64,000 nucleotides of DNA from Marinimicrobium koreense (GTDB lineage: Bacteria > Pseudomonadota > Gammaproteobacteria > Pseudomonadales > Cellvibrionaceae): NCBI RefSeq assembly GCF_003762925.1, contig NZ_RJUK01000001.1, forward strand, positions 2,046,001 to 2,110,000, read 5' to 3'. The translations under genes were made by a program, and so were the position numbers. Shown here one piece after another: positions 54,702-63,499 of the stretch (position 1 is its first letter; each line of letters starts with the position of its first letter). The notes below the pieces were generated by a model. The model had not been told where the DNA came from, ran no database searches, and worked only from the letters and a program-made list of their open reading frames with translations.

Positions 54702-55232
54702 ATGAGTTTCAACACTGAATCCTACCCCGGTGTGGCCGACCAGGCCCCGGCGGAAACCGACGGCTTTCGCTTTAACCACACCATGCTGCGGGTCAAAGAC
54801 CCGGAGCGCTCCCTGGCCTTTTACTCCCACGTGCTCGGCATGCGCGTGCTGCGCAGGCTGGACTTTGAGGAGATGGAGTTTTCCCTGTACTTCCTGGCCA
54901 AGCCCGATGCGGACGAGTCCCTGCCCGAAGACGTGCAAGAGCGCACCCGCTGGACCTTCAGCGAGCGCGGCATTCTGGAGCTGACCCACAACTGGGGCAC
55001 CGAGAAAGACCCGGACTTTGAATACCACGACGGCAACAGCCAGCCCCAGGGCTTTGGCCATATCTGTTTTTCCGTGCCCAACCTGGAAAAGGCCGTCGCC
55101 TGGTTCGATGCCAATGATGTGAACTATGTAAAGCGTCCGGAAGACGGCAAAATGAAGCACATTGCCTTCATCAAGGACCCGGACGGCTACTGGATCGAAA
55201 TTGTCCAGGCCGAGCGGATGGCGCCCTCCTGA
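54702..55232 (+). CDS. gloA: Lactoylglutathione lyase (glyoxalase I)
   Basis: Converts the glutathione adduct of methylglyoxal to S-lactoylglutathione. 176 residues, the longer form with an N-terminal extension also found in pseudomonads and eukaryotes. Metal ligands: H26 (FNHTMLR), E93 (ILELTHNWG), H120 (GFGHICF) and E166 (GYWIEIVQ). The longer form usually prefers zinc over nickel. CAGGAGG stands before the ATG. It neighbours an aldehyde-type molybdenum enzyme and an AraC regulator, which together suggest carbonyl detoxification. Confidence 0.96.
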   Translation: MSFNTESYPGVADQAPAETDGFRFNHTMLRVKDPERSLAFYSHVLGMRVLRRLDFEEMEFSLYFLAKPDADESLPEDVQERTRWTFSERGILELTHNWGTEKDPDFEYHDGNSQPQGFGHICFSVPNLEKAVAWFDANDVNYVKRPEDGKMKHIAFIKDPDGYWIEIVQAERMAPS

Positions 55233-55247
55233 CGCCATCCCAACCCG

Positions 55248-57515
55248 CTAGCCTTTCTCCAGGGCTTTGATAAACGGCTGATCATACAGCCGTGTTCCCG
55301 TGGCCCGGTACAAGGCGTTAGCCAACGCCGGGAAGACCGGCGGAAACGGTGGTTCGCCCAGACCGGTGGGGTCTATGTCATTGTCGACAAAGTTCACATG
55401 GATCTGGCGAGGGATTTCGTTCATGCGGATTATCCGGTAGCGATCAAAATTACGCTTATCCGGCTTACCGTCAGTGAACGTCATCTCGCCGTACATGGCA
55501 TTGCCGATGCCATCGATGACTGCACCCTCCACCATGTTGACCGCCGCATCGTGATTTACCACAACGCCACAATCCACCGCGCTGTGCACCTGGTCGACTT
55601 TGGGTAAGCTATCCCCCTCCTGGGTAACGGTTACCACCTGAGCCGCGTAGGAGTTATGACAGAAGTAGGCTGCTACGCCTTTCTTGACGTCCGAAGGCAT
55701 GGAGTTCCAGCCCGACCGGTCGCGTACCAGTTTCAACACGCCCGCATAGCGACTCGGGTCGTAGTCATTGTTCTCGCCGACCGGATTGTTTTTCGCCCGC
55801 TCCAGCAAGCTCAAACGAAACGCAATCGGATCTTCTCCGGCCGCCTCGGCCACTTCATCCAGAAACGCCTGCTCGGCCAGCGCCATGAAGTTGGAGCGAG
55901 GTGCACGAAACGCCCCGGTGGTGATGTTGGAGGGAATCACCAAGCCCTCCGCCAGGTAGTGATCCACGGCCCCGGCGGGAAAGCGGTTTTCATGCACGCA
56001 ATGCTCGGTCAACCCCACGCCGCGCACCTGATAAGCCACCAACTGGTTATTTTCATCCAGCGCTGCTTTGAGCTGAACGGTATAGGTGGGGCGATAGATC
56101 CCCATGGTCATGTCGTCTTCGCGGCTATAGATCAGTTTGACGGGCGCCTTGACCTGCTTCGAGATAACGGCCGCTTCCACCAGATAGTGGGAGTACGCGC
56201 GACGACCAAAGCCGCCTCCCATGCGGGTCATTTCAATGCGAACCTTATCGGTGGGCACATTGAGCCGGCTGGCCACAGTGCCTTCGATAAACGCCGGGGC
56301 CTGCAGCGGGCCCGCCACATGAACCTCGTCGTCGGTGACATGGGCAAAAAAGTTCATGGGCTCCAGTGTGTTGTGCGCGAGTAACGGTGCCCGGTATGTC
56401 CTCTCGATCACCGTTTCGGCCTGCTCGAACGCCGTTTTAGGGTCTCCGTCCCGGCGCAACACTTCCAGCTCGCCGTCCAGCGCATTGTCCATCGCCTTGC
56501 GGTGCCCGTCGGTACTCTCCAGACCGCCGGGCACCTTCACCTCAATGGCAGTGCCAAAGCGATCAATGGTCTCGGTCCGGGCAGGCATGGCCTTCCACTT
56601 CGCCGACAGGGCTTTTTTCGCCTTCATCACCTGCCAGGTTTTATGCCCGACTATGGCGATAAGGCTGGGGAAGGCGGTGGTATCAAAATAGTTCTTTTGG
56701 TAGTCCGGTCGCATGGACTCAAAGACAAAGGCATCCACAATGCCTTTCATTTTTTTGATCTCATCCAGATCTGCCGAGTCAACCGTCTGCCCAAAGGCCG
56801 GAGGGTGCTCGATCATCGCCACCAGCATACCTTCGGCCTGATAGTCGAGGCCAAACATCGGTTGGCCGGTCACAATCTTCAGGCCTTCCAGGTTTTTCCG
56901 GGACTGTCCGATCAACTCAAACGCACTCTTGTTTTTCAAGGGTACCTGCTTGGGCATCGGGATCATGGCCGCTTCGGACGCCATCTCTCCGTAAGTGCTG
57001 GTTTTTCCGGAGGCGGCGTGCGACAGAACACTTTTTTGAGTTGATACCTCTTCAACCGGAACATTCCACTTCTTAGCCGCCGCCTGACGCAACATGTGTC
57101 GGGCGCTGGCGCCGGCCATGCGTAAACTCTGCCAAGCGAGTCGGATAGACTGACTGCCCCCGGTAAACTGGCGCTGATAGTCCTCGGGTTCAAACTCGGC
57201 CTGTTTGGCCGTGACCTTTTCCCAGTCGGCGTCCAGCTCCTCCGCCAGAATCATGGGCATGGAGGTCATCAGGTTCTGACCAAACTCCGGATTGGGAACC
57301 ATGGCCGTAATATCGCCCGAAGGCGCAATCCGAAGATAGGCATTCAGTTCAAAGGCCTGATCGGTCGCGGCTTCACCCGAGGCAGCCGCCGCGCCGCTCA
57401 GCCAGCTGAAGTTGATCAACAACCCGCCGCCAGCCGCCGCACTGGCCTTCAGGAAGGCCCGGCGGCCGATGGAGGTTTTCAACACAGTCGCTTCGCTTTC
57501 GGTTTCAGTGCTCAT
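55248..57515 (-). CDS. Second Tat-exported molybdopterin-binding oxidoreductase subunit (IorB-like)
   Basis: 755 residues. Twin-arginine signal IGRRAFLKASAAAGGG near residues 16-32. Family motifs include MTRMGGGFGRRAYSHYL, YSREDDMTMGIYRPTY, and the C-terminal DPTGLGEPPFPPVFPALANA with the catalytic Glu. The likely substrates are aldehydes or N-heterocycles. It pairs with the 2Fe-2S subunit encoded 12 bases upstream. Unlike the enzyme at 22-24 kb, there is no adjacent cytochrome c and no xdhC/mocA, so it must borrow maturation factors, probably those at 24.6-26.2 kb. Confidence 0.92.
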   Translation of the reverse strand: MSTETESEATVLKTSIGRRAFLKASAAAGGGLLINFSWLSGAAAASGEAATDQAFELNAYLRIAPSGDITAMVPNPEFGQNLMTSMPMILAEELDADWEKVTAKQAEFEPEDYQRQFTGGSQSIRLAWQSLRMAGASARHMLRQAAAKKWNVPVEEVSTQKSVLSHAASGKTSTYGEMASEAAMIPMPKQVPLKNKSAFELIGQSRKNLEGLKIVTGQPMFGLDYQAEGMLVAMIEHPPAFGQTVDSADLDEIKKMKGIVDAFVFESMRPDYQKNYFDTTAFPSLIAIVGHKTWQVMKAKKALSAKWKAMPARTETIDRFGTAIEVKVPGGLESTDGHRKAMDNALDGELEVLRRDGDPKTAFEQAETVIERTYRAPLLAHNTLEPMNFFAHVTDDEVHVAGPLQAPAFIEGTVASRLNVPTDKVRIEMTRMGGGFGRRAYSHYLVEAAVISKQVKAPVKLIYSREDDMTMGIYRPTYTVQLKAALDENNQLVAYQVRGVGLTEHCVHENRFPAGAVDHYLAEGLVIPSNITTGAFRAPRSNFMALAEQAFLDEVAEAAGEDPIAFRLSLLERAKNNPVGENNDYDPSRYAGVLKLVRDRSGWNSMPSDVKKGVAAYFCHNSYAAQVVTVTQEGDSLPKVDQVHSAVDCGVVVNHDAAVNMVEGAVIDGIGNAMYGEMTFTDGKPDKRNFDRYRIIRMNEIPRQIHVNFVDNDIDPTGLGEPPFPPVFPALANALYRATGTRLYDQPFIKALEKG

Positions 57516-57527
57516 ATCCCTACCTCC

Positions 57528-57983
57528 TTACGCCTTTGCGGCCGTTTTAATGGCTGTCTTGATCCGGCTATAGGTTCCACATCGGCACAAGTTACCGGAC
57601 ATGGCCTCCTCAATCGCCTCGTCATCCGGACTGGCATTACGGGCCAGTAAGGCGGCCGCCGACATGATCTGCCCCGCCTGGCAGTAGCCGCACTGGGCCA
57701 CGTCGTGTTCCAGCCACGCCTGCTGAACCGGGTGGCTGCCGTCCTCGGAGAGCCCTTCAATGGTGGTAATTTTGGCATCACCGATTGCGGACACCGGGAA
57801 CGAACAGGATCGAATGGCATTGCCGTTCATGTGCACGGTGCAGGCGCCACATTGGGCGATACCGCAGCCAAACTTGGTGCCCGAAAGGTTCAATTCGTCT
57901 CTCAGCACCCACAACAAAGGCGTGTCCTGATCGGCTTCGACTTCGTACTTCTGGTTGTTCACAGTAACGTTATAGGTAGGCAT
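57528..57983 (-). CDS. 2Fe-2S subunit of the second molybdenum hydroxylase (IorA-like)
   Basis: 151 residues with both 2Fe-2S domains: [18 protein letters not shown], and [10 protein letters not shown] with [15 protein letters not shown]. The ATG at 57981-57983 matches where family conservation begins ([15 protein letters not shown]). A frame reaching further upstream is not conserved. The ribosome site is a weak GGGGG. It lies 58 bases downstream of the AraC-type gene on the same strand. Confidence 0.93.
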   Translation of the reverse strand: MPTYNVTVNNQKYEVEADQDTPLLWVLRDELNLSGTKFGCGIAQCGACTVHMNGNAIRSCSFPVSAIGDAKITTIEGLSEDGSHPVQQAWLEHDVAQCGYCQAGQIMSAAALLARNASPDDEAIEEAMSGNLCRCGTYSRIKTAIKTAAKA

Positions 57984-58041
57984 GGGACCCCCAGTTTGTG
58001 GTAACGCAAAGTTCAATGACCTGTACATCGAGTGGTTTGAA

Positions 58042-59016
58042 TCAACGATCCCGGTAATGGCCGATATCCTTACTGGGCGCCCTTCCGAACATCCGGCTGT
58101 ATTCACGACTGAACTGGGACACGCTGGCATAACCTACCCGGTGACAGGCCGTACTGATATCCACCGCCCGGGTCAGCAAGAGCTGCCTGGCCTCTTGTAA
58201 CCTCATAGTCTTCTGAAACTGCAGAGGCGTCATCTTGGTTACCGACTTGAAGTGATGGTGGAACGATGACGAACTCATGTTGGCAAGCTCAGCCAAGTGG
58301 TCGATCTTGATCGGCTCCCGGAAATGTTCCTTGATCCAGGTGATTGCTTCGGCCACCTTGAAGGCGTGCGAGTCGGACAGGCCGATGTGCGCGATGGCCG
58401 CCCCGGCCGGACTGCGCAGCAGCCGGATAAGAATTTCGTCGATCATTAACGGAGCCAGAAGATCGGCATTGTCCTGGCTGAGAATCAGCTCAAGCATGCG
58501 AATGGCCGAGCGCACAATGTCGGGGTTCGCTTCATCGAGGTAGATGGCTTCGTTATGCCGAGTCATGGGCAAGCCGTTCGGGTATGCCCGGAAGATCAGT
58601 TCCGAGAGCTTTTTCCGATCGATATGCACCACCAGGCACAGATAGGGCTCCGCCTTGGACGCCTCAATGAATTTAACGCCAAGCGGCACTTCCGCCGCAT
58701 ACACCGCCATGCGGGACTCGTTGTACTCGTAACGTCTGTCGGCCAGGTACACGCACTTGGTTCCCTGAGCCACCAGACACAGCCCGGGCTTACTCAGCGT
58801 ATGCTGCAATTCGGAGGACGGCGAGGACTGACGCAGGACATGAAGCCCCGGAACGGGCAGGTCAAAGCGGCCATCGTGCGGGGCGAATCGTTCGATGAGG
58901 CGCGCCAGAACACCCAGCTCCTGCGGGGCAGGCACTGATTGTTGCTTATCGGCCGACTTGTTCGACTCGACCGACTTGCCCGATTGGAAGGGAACGACAT
59001 TTTGCTGCTCAGTCAT
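58042..59016 (-). CDS. AraC-family regulator (YqhC-like)
   Basis: 324 residues. The N-terminal half is the AraC_N domain found in YqhC ([33 protein letters not shown]). The C-terminal half has two HTH motifs ([20 protein letters not shown] and [20 protein letters not shown]). YqhC of E. coli responds to aldehydes and activates aldehyde reductase genes. Placed directly before an aldehyde-type molybdenum enzyme, and near gloA, it probably controls them in response to reactive carbonyls. The response is inferred. Confidence 0.9.
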   Translation of the reverse strand: MTEQQNVVPFQSGKSVESNKSADKQQSVPAPQELGVLARLIERFAPHDGRFDLPVPGLHVLRQSSPSSELQHTLSKPGLCLVAQGTKCVYLADRRYEYNESRMAVYAAEVPLGVKFIEASKAEPYLCLVVHIDRKKLSELIFRAYPNGLPMTRHNEAIYLDEANPDIVRSAIRMLELILSQDNADLLAPLMIDEILIRLLRSPAGAAIAHIGLSDSHAFKVAEAITWIKEHFREPIKIDHLAELANMSSSSFHHHFKSVTKMTPLQFQKTMRLQEARQLLLTRAVDISTACHRVGYASVSQFSREYSRMFGRAPSKDIGHYRDR

Positions 59017-59191
59017 AAAGAAGACCCACTGGCCGAAATGTGTACAGATCCGCTAAGTATATTCCCTGCTAACACCCACCACTTGCCCATAGCCACTAAC
59101 CTTTTGCCTGATCCTGCAGGCGACCGGCGCCCTGCGCTATGCTTCCGGTACCGGTAAGCCCACCACCATCAGGCGCCCAAGCTCAACGGGA

Positions 59192-59650
59192 CTAGTGTTC
59201 AATCTCGTGGGTGTCTCTCACGCTACTGAAAGTGAGATCGAGCATTTGCCAATCACCATCCAGCTTTTTATACACTTCAGTCACGGTAAATTCGTTGGAG
59301 ACCTCGTTTCCACGCACCACCGCTACCAGTGTGATGCGGTTCCACGCGATGGCGGTGTCGCCGATCACCTCCACCGCCACATCATGAACCTCAGCGTCTT
59401 TGTACCAGATACTGCCGGACTCAATAATTTCCAGCTCCCGCTCTTTTTTCCAAGAGCCACTCATATGCACGAATTTGGACTGCTCATGGAAAAGCGCTTC
59501 CAGCTTTTCAACGTCTTTATCCGCCATCCACTGCCACTTGGCGGCGGAAATTTCCCGGATCTCACGTTCGCTCACGGAGCTATCGGCAAAACTCAGCTGT
59601 GATGCCAAAAGCAGTGCCAATAGGCCAAACAAGGATTGTCGTAAGGTCAT
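59192..59650 (-). CDS. Secreted NTF2-like protein (DUF4440-type)
   Basis: 152 residues: a signal peptide (about 1-22, ending LSFA) and a cone-shaped NTF2-like fold suggested by AAKWQWMADKDVEKLEALFHE, FVHMSGSWKKERELEII, AIAWNRITLVAVVRG and VYKKLDGDWQMLDLTFSS. Such proteins bind small molecules or act on them; the ligand is unknown. AGGAGAGA precedes the ATG at 59648-59650; an upstream in-frame start adds 10 residues without a ribosome site. Confidence 0.85.
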   Translation of the reverse strand: MTLRQSLFGLLALLLASQLSFADSSVSEREIREISAAKWQWMADKDVEKLEALFHEQSKFVHMSGSWKKERELEIIESGSIWYKDAEVHDVAVEVIGDTAIAWNRITLVAVVRGNEVSNEFTVTEVYKKLDGDWQMLDLTFSSVRDTHEIEH

Positions 59651-59748
59651 AAGATCTCTCCTGCCGATTGATTCAGTCATTCGATAGTAGGAGAGCGAGA
59701 AGCGCTAAACAAGATCAAAAATCAGGATGCTTTATTGAATTTTATTCA

Positions 59749-60651
59749 TCAATCAGCGGGAGCCGGCTCGCGCAACGCCTCAAGAACGACCGCAAAGGCG
59801 CCTGATGCCGGCTTTCGGCTTGGGTAATAAAGGTGGTAGCCGGTGTAGGGCTGACACCACTCATCCAATACTCTGATCAGCCGCCCAGCGGCCAAATGCT
59901 CGGTGGCCACATCCTCCGGCAGGTAGGCCAACCCCTGGCCAGCCAACGCCGCCCGAAGAATGGGGGAGACACTATTGAATATCCAGGAGCCGGTCACCTT
60001 GACGGTCAGTTCCCGCTTACCCTTCTCGAACTCCCAGGGCAGCAGCCCTCCATGGGTGGGCAGACGCAGGTTGATGCAGTTGTGCTCGGCCAGCTCATGG
60101 GGTGAACTGGGCTTAGGGTGGTGGGCGAAGTAATCGGGAGCCCCCACCACGGCAATGCGGGCATCCGGGCCGATGCGTACGGCGATCATGTCATTGGCCA
60201 GCTCTCCCCCGAGACGAACGCCCGCGTCGTAACGCTCAGCAACAATGTCGGTGCGAGCGTAGTTGACTGTGACCTCGACGGTGATATCCGGGTATTGGGG
60301 GAGCACCTTGGCCAGCTTGGGCCAAATCAGGGTGTTTGCGGCATGCTCGGCGGTGGTAATCCGAACCGTGCCAGCGGGCCGACTGCGCTGATCCCGCACG
60401 GCGGCCAGCTCGCTATCGATCCCCTCAAAGTGCGGGGCTATACGCTCAAACAGACGCTCCCCTGCCTCGGTGGTGGACACGCTGCGCGTGGTTCGAGTCA
60501 GAAGACGGACCTCCAGACGAGACTCCAGGGCCCGGATGGCATGACTGAGCGCAGAGGTCGAAATGCCCATCTGCGCCGCCGCCCGGGTAAAACTGCCCTC
60601 CCTCGCCACATGGATAAAGGCAAGCAGCTCGCTGTAACTGTTTCTGGCCAT
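59749..60651 (-). CDS. LysR-family transcriptional regulator
   Basis: 300 residues. N-terminal winged helix with SFTRAAAQMGISTSALSHAI and LEVRLLTRTTRSVSTTEAGE, then a periplasmic-binding-protein-like ligand domain. It belongs to the group that controls oxidoreductase and hydrolase genes, and reads away from the hydrolase gene at 60993. The usual LysR arrangement would have it regulate that rightward pair of genes. The inducer is unknown. Confidence 0.92.
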   Translation of the reverse strand: MARNSYSELLAFIHVAREGSFTRAAAQMGISTSALSHAIRALESRLEVRLLTRTTRSVSTTEAGERLFERIAPHFEGIDSELAAVRDQRSRPAGTVRITTAEHAANTLIWPKLAKVLPQYPDITVEVTVNYARTDIVAERYDAGVRLGGELANDMIAVRIGPDARIAVVGAPDYFAHHPKPSSPHELAEHNCINLRLPTHGGLLPWEFEKGKRELTVKVTGSWIFNSVSPILRAALAGQGLAYLPEDVATEHLAAGRLIRVLDEWCQPYTGYHLYYPSRKPASGAFAVVLEALREPAPAD

Positions 60652-60992
60652 TATTGAGCTCTGTTCAACAAACCTTCCTGATTATAGAGGCTAATCATGG
60701 GAGTGTCCAAGCGGTAAGCTGGAACCTGCACTGGACGTCCCGCTTGAGACCAGAGGCAAGAACGAAGTCACTCAGAGCAGAGTAAGTACGACCAATGGCT
60801 CGCTCAAAACAGGCGTTTTCATGGCGTGGAGAATCAGGCAAACGTTCGACAAAATCTCGCATCCCTTGAGTCTCAGCGACGCCTACACTGAAGCTCGCGC
60901 TAAACGCCCCACGGCGACACTGATTAGAAATAGCCAAACGGTTAAGACCGGTAAGCCGGGCGATTAAACAGTCTCTATGAGGAATATTGACG
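60652..60992. other. 341-base divergent interval between the LysR and hydrolase genes
   Basis: Should contain the LysR binding site and both promoters. An 80-codon leftward frame at 60695-60937 has no recognised motif and is not called. Near the hydrolase start, GAGGA at 60979-60983 is the probable ribosome site. No dispersed repeat was found. Confidence 0.45.
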
Positions 60993-62117
60993 ATGACGAC
61001 ACATTCATCAGATCAGAGCTTGCCAAAAGACACCCAAGCAACGACGAAATCCAATCGCCAACGACTCCGGACATTATTTCATTCGAGCGTTCTCGCAACG
61101 ACGTTCGCCATCTCGGGAGAAACTGCCGCTGCGGATTACAGAAACAACCCTTTCACATTGGTCTATGAGGGTGCCATCACCGAAAACGTCGAGGGCGAAG
61201 TCAATATCAACCCGGTTACCTATGACCTCAACGGCATCGACATTTCGGCGAATCTTTATACACCCGCGAACTACGATCCTGGCAATGAGTACCCCACAGT
61301 GGTGATTGCTCACCCCAATGGTGGGGTAAAAGAACAAGTGGCCGGTTTATACGCCCAGCGCCTGGCTGAACAGGGGTACATCACTATTGCGGCGGATGCG
61401 GCCCATCAGGGCGCCAGCGAGGGTACGCCTCGTCACGTGGACAAGCCAGCCAACCGCATTGAAGACATTCACGGCATGGCCGACTTTATCAGCCAGTACG
61501 CGGGTGCTGATTCTGAGCGTATCGGCCTTCTCGGTATCTGTGGCGGGGGCGGTTATGCCCTAAAGGCCGCCCAGACGGACAAACGGTTTCAGTCGATTGC
61601 CACCTTGAGCATGTTTAATTCAGGCCGAGTGAGGCGCAATGGCTACCGCGACTCCCAGCTTGACACCATCCAGCAACGGCTGAAGGAGGCCTCCGAGGCG
61701 CGAGCCCAGGAAGCCGCCGGTGGCGAAATTCTCTATGCGGCCGATCAAGAACTCACGGACGAGCAAATTGCTGCTCTGCCGTTTGCGCTGTACCGCGAAG
61801 GCTTTAAGTACTACGGTGACACTCACGCCCACCCCAACTCCACCTTCCGGTACACTAAAAGCAGCCTTCTGGCGCTAATGAACTTCGATGCAGCCACCAA
61901 TATGGACCTGATTGATCAACCCTTGCTGATGATCGCTGGAAGCGAGGCGGGTTCGCTGTACATGAGCCAGGACGCTTTCAAGGAAGCCGACCAGGCAGAG
62001 AGCCGAGAGCTTATGCTCATTGACGGAGCGACCCACATCGAAACCTACTGGAATCCGGAGTACGTGAACCAGGCCGTTGACAAACTGACCCAGTTTTTCA
62101 ACAAAACATTGAGATAG
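60993..62117 (+). CDS. Exported alpha/beta hydrolase with a cysteine nucleophile
   Basis: 374 residues. A long polar N-terminus precedes a hydrophobic signal-like stretch (about 27-45, ending ETAAAD). The fold is of the dienelactone hydrolase/YcjY kind: YPTVVIAHPNGGVKEQ as oxyanion strand, the nucleophile elbow GICGGGGYA with Cys at 183 instead of Ser, and the His in LIDGATHIETYWNP. A Cys nucleophile is known for dienelactone hydrolase. The substrate is unknown. The ATG at 60993 is preferred over a TTG 6 bases earlier. It neighbours a cupin/decarboxylase-like protein and a flavodoxin, a set often found under LysR control. Confidence 0.88.
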   Translation: MTTHSSDQSLPKDTQATTKSNRQRLRTLFHSSVLATTFAISGETAAADYRNNPFTLVYEGAITENVEGEVNINPVTYDLNGIDISANLYTPANYDPGNEYPTVVIAHPNGGVKEQVAGLYAQRLAEQGYITIAADAAHQGASEGTPRHVDKPANRIEDIHGMADFISQYAGADSERIGLLGICGGGGYALKAAQTDKRFQSIATLSMFNSGRVRRNGYRDSQLDTIQQRLKEASEARAQEAAGGEILYAADQELTDEQIAALPFALYREGFKYYGDTHAHPNSTFRYTKSSLLALMNFDAATNMDLIDQPLLMIAGSEAGSLYMSQDAFKEADQAESRELMLIDGATHIETYWNPEYVNQAVDKLTQFFNKTLR

Positions 62118-62277
62118 GAGGCAGCTATTGTAAACCGGGTTAAACCCTGGGAACGACCATCTGCTTCGCTCACAGCGGCCCCTATCTAGGCTGACCTTGC
62201 CGACAAGGGGCCGAACCAGGTGTTTTTATAGACATCACGTAACATATTCCAAGCTCAAGCATGCAACGGAGAACCAC

Positions 62278-63420
62278 ATGACCAGAACGCAACTGAAAGG
62301 TGCACTCATCTTGATGTTATTCACGGCTGGTGCACAGGCCAACAACGAGCAACCAGGCCAAACGATAGTCAAAGGGCAGGATCACGAGGTCAACCAAGCG
62401 CCCGCCAATCGCTTCTCAGGCGATGCCCATTTTTCACGCTTTCCGACTATGCCCTCCCCCGGTGACGTCGCGCCCGCCACGGTGACATTTGAGGCCGGAA
62501 CCATCACCAACTGGCATATCCATCCCCACGGTCAGTACCTGATTGTGACTGACGGTGAAGGCCGAACCCAGGAGTGGGGAAAGCCCATACAGACACTGCA
62601 AGAAGGCGATGTGGTGATATGCCCGCCGGGCGTCAAGCATTGGCATGGTGCCAGTGAGCACCGTTCAATGACCCATATTGCCATCAGCCCGGTATCCCCG
62701 GACGGACAAGGCGTCACCTGGTTAGAGAAGGTGGAGCTCCCCGAGCCCAAATCAACGACACCCGACCAACCCGAAGCGCCCACCCCGGTGACGCTCACGG
62801 AAAAGCAACTGAGCCTGATCCCCATTGCGGCCTTCTCTGCGATCGGAGATACAGAGAAGCTCAAGCCAGCTCTCGTTCAAGGCCTGGAAAGTGGCTTGAC
62901 CGTGAACGAAATCAAAGAGGCCTTTGCGCATCAATACGCCTATGCCGGCTTTCCGAGAGCCTTAACCGGCATGCTGACATTCAGAAGCCTACTGGAGGAG
63001 CGCAGAGAGAACGGTATTGAAGACGTTCAAGGTAAAGAGCCGAGCCAATTGCCCGATAGCACGGATTACTACCAGCTTGGTTCAGAAACCCTGGAGTACT
63101 TAACGGATCGAACCATGGAAGAAGCGTCACAACCGCTGTTTGGTAATTTCTCTCCCACCATGGACCATGCGCTGAAAGCCCATCTGTTCGGCTATTTGTT
63201 CAGCCGGGACAACTTAGGCTACCTTGAACGGGAACTCGTTGTGGTGGGTACGCTTTCAGCCATCGGGGATGTCAACGCTCAGCTCAACTCCCATTTGACC
63301 ATTACGCAGGATCTGGTGGGTGATTCAGAGCAGATGGAAAGAGTCATGGCGACCCTGGAGAAGGAAGTCGGAAAAGACGTAGCCCGTAATGCTCGGGGTG
63401 TTTTGCGAGGCATTCAATAG
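62278..63420 (+). CDS. Exported cupin plus carboxymuconolactone-decarboxylase-like protein
   Basis: 380 residues: signal peptide (about 1-22, ending GAQA), a cupin domain (about 50-135) with the metal-binding His pattern NWHIHPHGQYLIV and PPGVKHWHGA, and a C-terminal AhpD/CMD-like helical region (about 170-375). The latter contains two related repeats (IPIAAFSAIGDTEKLKPALV and LVVVGTLSAIGDVNAQLNSH). The usual AhpD CxxC pair is absent, so peroxidase activity is unlikely. CGGAGAA precedes the ATG. It follows the hydrolase gene by 160 bases. Confidence 0.88.
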   Translation: MTRTQLKGALILMLFTAGAQANNEQPGQTIVKGQDHEVNQAPANRFSGDAHFSRFPTMPSPGDVAPATVTFEAGTITNWHIHPHGQYLIVTDGEGRTQEWGKPIQTLQEGDVVICPPGVKHWHGASEHRSMTHIAISPVSPDGQGVTWLEKVELPEPKSTTPDQPEAPTPVTLTEKQLSLIPIAAFSAIGDTEKLKPALVQGLESGLTVNEIKEAFAHQYAYAGFPRALTGMLTFRSLLEERRENGIEDVQGKEPSQLPDSTDYYQLGSETLEYLTDRTMEEASQPLFGNFSPTMDHALKAHLFGYLFSRDNLGYLERELVVVGTLSAIGDVNAQLNSHLTITQDLVGDSEQMERVMATLEKEVGKDVARNARGVLRGIQ

Positions 63421-63440
63421 CCCCCCCGAAGCATCATCAA

Positions 63441-63478
63441 TCGCACCAAGGGAGACGTTTTCGTCTCCCTTGGTGCGA
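63441..63478. terminator. Long bidirectional hairpin between convergent genes
   Basis: A perfect 17-bp stem (63441-63457 with 63462-63478) around TTTT, 20 bases after the cupin gene stop and 21 before the flavodoxin gene stop. There is no T run on either side, but the position between converging genes suggests transcription termination or insulation. Confidence 0.75.
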
Positions 63479-63499
63479 AAGAGTTGGTGACCCTAAGCG

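Noticed and set aside
60695-60937. An 80-codon leftward frame between the LysR and hydrolase genes
   Set aside because: No recognised motif and no clear ribosome site; it lies where the divergent promoters are expected.
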